A stretch of DNA of 64,000 nucleotides from Juglans regia (Eukaryota; Streptophyta; Magnoliopsida; Fagales; Juglandaceae), in assembly GCF_001411555.2 (NCBI RefSeq), contig NC_049905.1:7035053-7099052 (forward strand). The letters are read 5' to 3'. This document shows, one piece after another, positions 59,192 to 64,000 of the stretch. A program made the position numbers and the translations under genes. How positions within the stretch are numbered: position 1 is the first letter of the stretch; the number at the start of each line of letters is the position of its first letter. The notes below the pieces were generated by a model. It saw only the letters and a program-made list of their open reading frames with translations. It did no database searches and was not told where the DNA came from.

Positions 59192-59204
59192 ATATAGACA
59201 ATCC

Positions 59205-60090
59205 AAATAGAGGTCGAATTTATTAGATTTCAAGCAAGTTTGCATTACAAAACTTTTACAACATCATACAAATTCCTCATGCTCATGCCGCCCTCTTCAA
59301 TAGCCGAAGATATCCATTTTTTTAATGCCCTTCACACTCCCCCCAAAAGAAAGATGCAAAAACTTGCTGAATTAAATCTAGCACCATTTTAAGAGGGCAA
59401 ATTATAGAAATAGTATGCATTGGAATAGAAGATAATACAACCTTAATCAAAGTTAATTTCTCTCCGGTAGACAATAATAAACTTTTCCAACCAGCATTTT
59501 CCTTATGATTTTAGCAAGAATGGGCTCAAACAAATCTATAGTTAATCTACCACAAAAAATGGGGGCTCCCAAGTAAGTAATAAGAAAATTACATTCCTTG
59601 AAACCAGTAGCTCTAGCCACAATCTACTTCCTGGCCTGAGATGCAGAATAATGAATAAGGAATACATTTTTTTGTGGATCAGTTTTTTGTCCAGATGCTT
59701 GTTCATATTTGGAAATGAACTCCATTAATGAACCTAAACTCCTTTTGGATCAATTAGAAAAAACCCAACAAATCATAAGTAAATAGAATATGAGATATGG
59801 CAAAACAACCCCTTGGCACATTGTAAGGAATAACATAAGATTACTGAAGCAATTATGACAGTCCTCTACTTAAAAGATTCTTCACATAAAATAAAAAATA
59901 GAGGCAAAAGCGGATCCCCTTGCCTAAACCCTTTGCTGGAATGAAAAAAACCCTCATGAGCTCCATTAAGAACATGAATGAGCTAACCCCAAAAACCGCT
60001 ATCTCGATTTGGATGATAGGTGGCACCTAAATCATTTCTTCAAACAAAAAACCTTAACTAAAATCTTTAAAAGATATATTTTGGCAAGAA
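59205..60090 (-). pseudogene. LINE reverse transcriptase fragment
   Basis: On the minus strand the pieces read LIHVLNGAHEGFFHSSKGF then FRQGDPLLPLFFILCEESF (about 59910-59990), ILFTYDLLGF where the catalytic F-A-D-D should be (about 59770-59800), LMEFISKYEQASGQKTDPQK (near 59670-59730), ATGFKECNFLITYLGAPIFC and GRLTIDLFEPILAKI (59490-59620), then a diverged tail with GGSVKGIKKM. That is the order of plant LINE reverse transcriptases. Stops, shifts and the changed FADD motif show it is inactive. A MITE truncates or borders its upstream end. Confidence 0.8.
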
Positions 60091-60251
60091 TAATGTTAAA
60101 TACAGTCTTAGGATGTACAAGTCTTATACATTTTTTTTAAGTGAGATCTATTATTAAAAAATAATTTTTTCATATTTGTCCCAAATTTAGTAACTGTATT
60201 AAAAAAAATGTATGAAATTTGTACATCCTAAAACTGTAAATATAATTTCTC
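60090..60251. mobile_element. MITE, family A'
   Basis: TAAATACAGTCTTAGGATGTACAAGTCTTATAC and, inverted, GAGAAATTATATTTACAGTTTTAGGATGTACAAATTTCATAC form inverted repeats of about 45 bp around ATTATTAAAAAATAA. Confidence 0.7.
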
Positions 60252-61044
60252 CTTTAAAGTAACTATATATATTGCTACTTGCATTCATGAATCCGATTAA
60301 ATATCTTGGATCTTAACATTAATTAATTAATACTCTATTATATTGGTCAACGGTCCAAATTGATTACTTGAATTGAACATATTCGGGCAATGAAATCATT
60401 GGAACTCGACACAATACTATTGTCCATGCACACATAGCAAGGGTTTAGCCAAATTTTAAATAATAGAAGCCACTTTGGTTATTCTGCCTAATCTATTTGA
60501 AATGTATCCTCCATTGTATTAGTTTTTTTTTCTAAATTATTAACATTTTTTGTTATTATTTTATTTACTTCTCCAATAATTTTATTTTTAAAATTTATCA
60601 ACGATATTTATTTATCTAATGTTTATATTTTTATTATAACTTTTTATATGAATTCTTATTTGATGATAAATTATAAATAATCTTGCATTTCTCTGCAAGA
60701 AATAATAAAATAATGAAAGACGATCGCTCTCACGTGGTGGTGTTGTTCAACTCATTCCTATATAAGATGTAATAATCATACAAAAAGCCACCAAAACTTT
60801 TTTCGTGATTATTTTGTAGAACCAAATATTATTTTGCAGATTTTGTTGATAAAATGACGTTCAAAGTGACTTTAGCTAAGAAATAGCTTATCAAATGTTG
60901 GTAAAAATAAATATGTCTTCTTTATATAAACAATAACGATGCTCGAAAAATAAATAGACTTGACTAAATGCCCTTTTCCTAAAAAGATCAAACAAGAAAA
61001 CCATTATTTGTTGGTAGACTACCAACTCAACTAAAAAATAAGAT

Positions 61045-61225
61045 AAATGTTTTAGACGTAAAGTATTTTATAAAAATAAACTCATAAACTGACGTGATTT
61101 GATGTGCTACATCAGATTGTAAAATTATTTTTATTATAAAATAGATTAAACGTATCATACGAAACCATATCAATTTATCATTTTGCTTTTATAAAATCTT
61201 TTTATAAATGAAACATTTATCAATA
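61045..61225. mobile_element. MITE, family B
   Basis: AAAGTATTTTATAAAAATAAACTCATAAACTGACGTGATTTGATGTG and the inverse-like right side ATCAATTTATCATTTTGCTTTTATAAAATCTTTTTATAAATG; centre AAATTATTTTTATTATAAAATAG. Confidence 0.65.
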
Positions 61226-61281
61226 AATAATCCTTCCAACTTTCGTATTAATTCCAATCTCAAGCTGGTTGCAATCAGTAG

Positions 61282-61390
61282 GCCTGCAACCCGAGTCGCC
61301 ATAGAGGTTATTGGCCCGACCTAGCCCAACCAAATGATCTGAGCGCACCAACCCGACCTAAAAAATACGGGTCGGGTCAGACCTCCTTTT
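61282..61390. mobile_element. Single hAT-like end (TAGGCCTGCAACCCGA type)
   Basis: TAGGCCTGCAACCCGAGTCG at the start, with CCCGACC and CGGGTCGGGTC motifs, matches the ends of the element at 4857-5687. No second end was found. Confidence 0.6.
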
Positions 61391-62107
61391 TGTGGGAGGG
61401 GGAGTTGGGTGGGGCAATTTGCTGAAATGGATGCTAATATCAACTCTTTATTACTAATGATTACACTCATTATCTCACAAACCTAATCCATTTACTTACC
61501 CTAAATAAATAAATCTTTTCTGTTAGGATCCAATGCCTATATTTCGTAGAAGATTTAATTGTTTAAAATCCACTTTAATCACTACCAAATCCTGCTTTAC
61601 AGCATTACTTTATCATTCATGCATCATGTTCATTCTTGCCAAAGATTGATAGGAGAAAAAGATCAATTAAAGCTTGGGGATATGACTGCATGTGCACTAA
61701 CATACACATTGGCAATGCATTCATTCTAAAGATCAATGAATTTCTAGTGTAGAGTTCAATCGGCCGGAACCTTACACCTATATAACTCGCCTGCTTAGCA
61801 ATCTCACACACCCAAAAAAAACAAGGTAACTTTAGGTTAAAATAAAAAGGAATGTTATGCATCAGTCACTATTCACTCTCACATTTCAAACCTATAGTTT
61901 TTTCATAGGGTGTGAAGTGTGGGGTAGTGAATAGTAGCTGATGAGAAGAATTTTTCTAAAATAAAATATTAGAGTTGTATCAATTTCCATTCAATACATG
62001 AGCAACCAAGAGCACTAGCAAGGAAAATTTCATCTTCAGTTAATTCCTTTAAATGCTGAGCAGAAATCAATAAATGTGAATATGAAAGCCACTCTATTTA
62101 GATTTTA

Positions 62108-62270
62108 TAAGAATTTTATGGGATGACATATACAATCACTTTGAAAAAAATGAATAAATACGAGACTCACATGAAAAAAAAAATTAATTTTTTAATAGTG
62201 AACTCTACTCTTTTTCAAAACTACTGCACCATGCTTGCACATTCCACGACTGTATGTAGCATTACTCTTG
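62108..62270. mobile_element. MITE, family A
   Basis: ATACAATCACTTTGAAAAAAATGAATAAATACGAGACTCACATG... with the right end CACATTCCACGACTGTATGTAGCATTACTC. It closely matches 3926-4090 in the centre (AATAGTGAACTCTACTCTTTTTC). Confidence 0.65.
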
Positions 62271-62601
62271 TAAAAATTAACCTATTACACTGTAATATAT
62301 GTTCTATATTCTTCCTGTAATTAGATATGGAGAATAGTTTATCTTAATACACAAACATTTGGAATAGTTATATATGTAGACCTATTGATCTTTTAGCTGC
62401 AAAAGAATCATGAGTGTGTAAGCATTGAAGAATGTTGATGAAATCCATCAGCTAGGGAATAAATCAGAGAATGATCTATGAATGCAAAATCGCAAAAAGA
62501 TTTGAGTTTTGAATAAGAGGCTAAAAGTCTGTTTTACCTAGAATGAAATGAGATTTCTGCAGGCACCAAGAAAGAAATGAGAAATAGCTCTACTAAGTAA
62601 A

Positions 62602-62775
62602 ACTGCCTCGTTTGTATTCGTAACCCATCTCAACCCACCTCAACTCATCTCATCTCATCATTACAACTTTCTCAAATTTCCACACAAAATATAATAAATA
62701 ATTCAACTTTTATTCTACTATTCACAAACCATCTCAATTCATCTCTAAATCCAAACCACTCTGTCCAAACAGAAA
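62602..62775. mobile_element. hAT-type MITE, family C
   Basis: CTCGTTTGTATTCGTAACCCATCTCAACC on the left; inverted right end CTGTTTGGACAGAGTGGTTTGG. Contains CAACTCATCTCATCTCATCATTACAAC. Confidence 0.65.
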
Positions 62776-63089
62776 CAGAGTTTATTTAACAGAAACCAAA
62801 CCAGATTCCATTAGAGAAAACCTCTCTTAAAAATCTATTTTTGTGTAACATTGCAGAGCATACTCCCAAACTTCACTAAGGGAGAGGGGAAAAAATCACC
62901 ATTTGGGCACACACTCCAAGCTTGACAAGAAGAGCTAAAAGAACAACACCCAACACCCAAACCACTGACTGCATCTTAGGCACAACTTCTAAGAGTACCA
63001 GTGAATTGCAAAATATGCCGAGTTTTACATTAAAAATCCTACATTGAGATAGCTAAAAGATCAAAGGTGGAACTTTGAACTACAATGAA

Positions 63090-63465
63090 TGGAAGGCAAA
63101 CGTCATATTTGGCGTCCTACTGTTTGGGAGCGAAATGTATATTTTATTCAATTAAAATCATAATTGCTTCTCTATGTTGCCCTGCGTAATTCATTTCTAG
63201 TCCATTTCTCTCACTTTTTCTCACGTTCTCTCGTTAATTAAATTATTAATTAACATATGGTTAGTATAATTGTAAAATATTTTAAAAAAATTTGAAAAAG
63301 TATTTTTATGTAAATAATAATAATATTTTTTTATTATATTGACTAATAGATGAATAATCCAATATGGGAATCTATTTTAAATAGTAAAGGCAAAATAAAA
63401 AACATGTGATTTTAGCCAAATTTTACATTTATCTTTGCCTACACCATTACTAGTGCTCTAAGCCT
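63090..63465. mobile_element. Harbinger-like deletion derivative
   Basis: TACTGTTTGGGAGCGAAATG...TATTTTATTCAATTAAAATC, then TCCATTTCTCTCACTTTTTCTCAC, repeats the inverted right end of the 6272-10706 element (10440-10620). The right side ends near GGTGTAGGCAAAG (inverted) with ATTTGGCTAAA. Ends are uncertain. Confidence 0.4.
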
Positions 63466-63621
63466 CACTCAACAGGAATTCACCAAGTTATTGGACTGCT
63501 TGGTGACTTCTTTACTTTGCTAATGCAACTTTAAATAAAAATTAAACAAATAAACTTGATGTCACTGCTTGCTCCAACTCGATTACACTCATGAAAGGGA
63601 CGGGGAAAAAACATTACCAAT

Positions 63622-63812
63622 ACGTCTCATTTGTTTTCACAACTCTTTTCAACTCAACTTATCTCATTTAATTATTACAACTTTTTGAAATTCTCATACA
63701 AAATAAAATAAACAATTCAATTTTTTAAAATTTCAAAACAAAAATAATATTAAAAAAATATATTTTAATAATATTTAATTCAACTTTCATCTTATTTCAT
63801 ATGCGAAAACAG
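63622..63812. mobile_element. hAT-type MITE, family C
   Basis: Begins CTCATTTGTTTTCACAACTC and ends, inverted, CTTGTCTGTTTTCGCATATG. The AT-rich core has AATATTAAAAAAATATATTTTAATAATATTTAATTC. Confidence 0.7.
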
Positions 63813-64000
63813 ACAAGAGTAAACATCATTCTAGAACCATAGATCGTCCAGCACACAGAAAATGCAGCTTGTACATTTTAACATTCATGGAAACTACAAA
63901 ACAAAATTCATGTAACACAATTTTTCAACTTACCCATCAAAAGCTTCACAAAAAGATATAATAAATATCGAAGACTGCAACATGAATAGAATGTATAGTG

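Larger units (their letters stand above)
60252..64000. other. Gene-free end of the window
   Basis: AT-rich sequence with MITEs at 61045-61225, 62108-62270, 62602-62775 and 63622-63812, a lone hAT end at 61282-61390 and a Harbinger-like stretch at about 63090-63465. The short minus-strand frame at 61617-61862 has no recognisable domain. No gene is supported. Confidence 0.55.

Noticed and set aside
61617..61862. 81-codon minus-strand frame with HNIPFYFNLK
   Set aside because: Checked as a possible LINE piece because of a TTCTTGCC-like match to 60085; the rest does not align with RT motifs.
1..64000. CRISPR-like arrays, tRNA or rRNA genes, bacterial-type operons
   Set aside because: No regularly spaced short palindromic repeats, no cloverleaf with conserved TTCGA-type arm, and no Shine-Dalgarno/operon structure were found; regular repeats present are the 58-bp array and MITEs.

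Overview
This is nuclear DNA of a dicot plant. It is AT-rich, the genes have GT-AG introns, and the gene families are plant families. Dense CTCATCTCAACTCATCTCA-type miniature hAT repeats suggest a woody rosid in Fagales, perhaps Juglandaceae (walnut or pecan). That placement rests on memory of such repeats, not on a search.

Six protein-coding genes look intact. (1) A plastid-type cis-prenyltransferase, 525-3425 (+), 3 exons. (2) A non-specific phospholipase C, NPC1-like, 10931-13534 (-), 3 exons. (3) The replication licensing ATPase CDC6, 21672-26449 (-), 16 exons, with a pair of E2F sites upstream. (4) A TPR-like protein with an N-terminal organelle-type leader, 35802-38051 (+), 2 coding exons. 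(5) An R2R3-MYB of the MYB98/64/119/115/118 type, 45948-48458 (+), 3 exons. (6) A GONST-type Golgi GDP-sugar transporter, 52915-56700 (-), 9 coding exons plus a 5' leader exon. For each one the splice phases join into a single open frame. The genes are not an operon and share no pathway. Their order NPC1, CDC6, TPR, GONST matches my memory of Arabidopsis chromosome 1 (At1g07230 to At1g07290), so they look like an old conserved block.

The DNA between genes is mostly transposon debris. 4849-5695 is a small hAT-like element carrying a piece of an ABC1-type kinase gene. 6272-10706 is a decayed PIF/Harbinger element with a Myb-like accessory pseudogene, a 58-bp tandem repeat and an inserted hAT element. 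15146-18894 is a broken Ty3/gypsy (Tat-like) retrotransposon. 41147-44752 is a hAT-like element containing a CACTA element, which itself contains a 138-bp CACTA MITE; target-site duplications are visible at all three levels. 58677-59191 is a second GC-ended hAT element, followed by a LINE reverse transcriptase pseudogene to about 60090. Several MITE families occur repeatedly.

I see no tRNA, rRNA, CRISPR or bacterial-type system. The most notable items are the gene-fragment-carrying hAT element, the three-level nested transposon, the CDC6 promoter and CDK-site arrangement, and a MITE lying 12 bp past the GONST stop codon.
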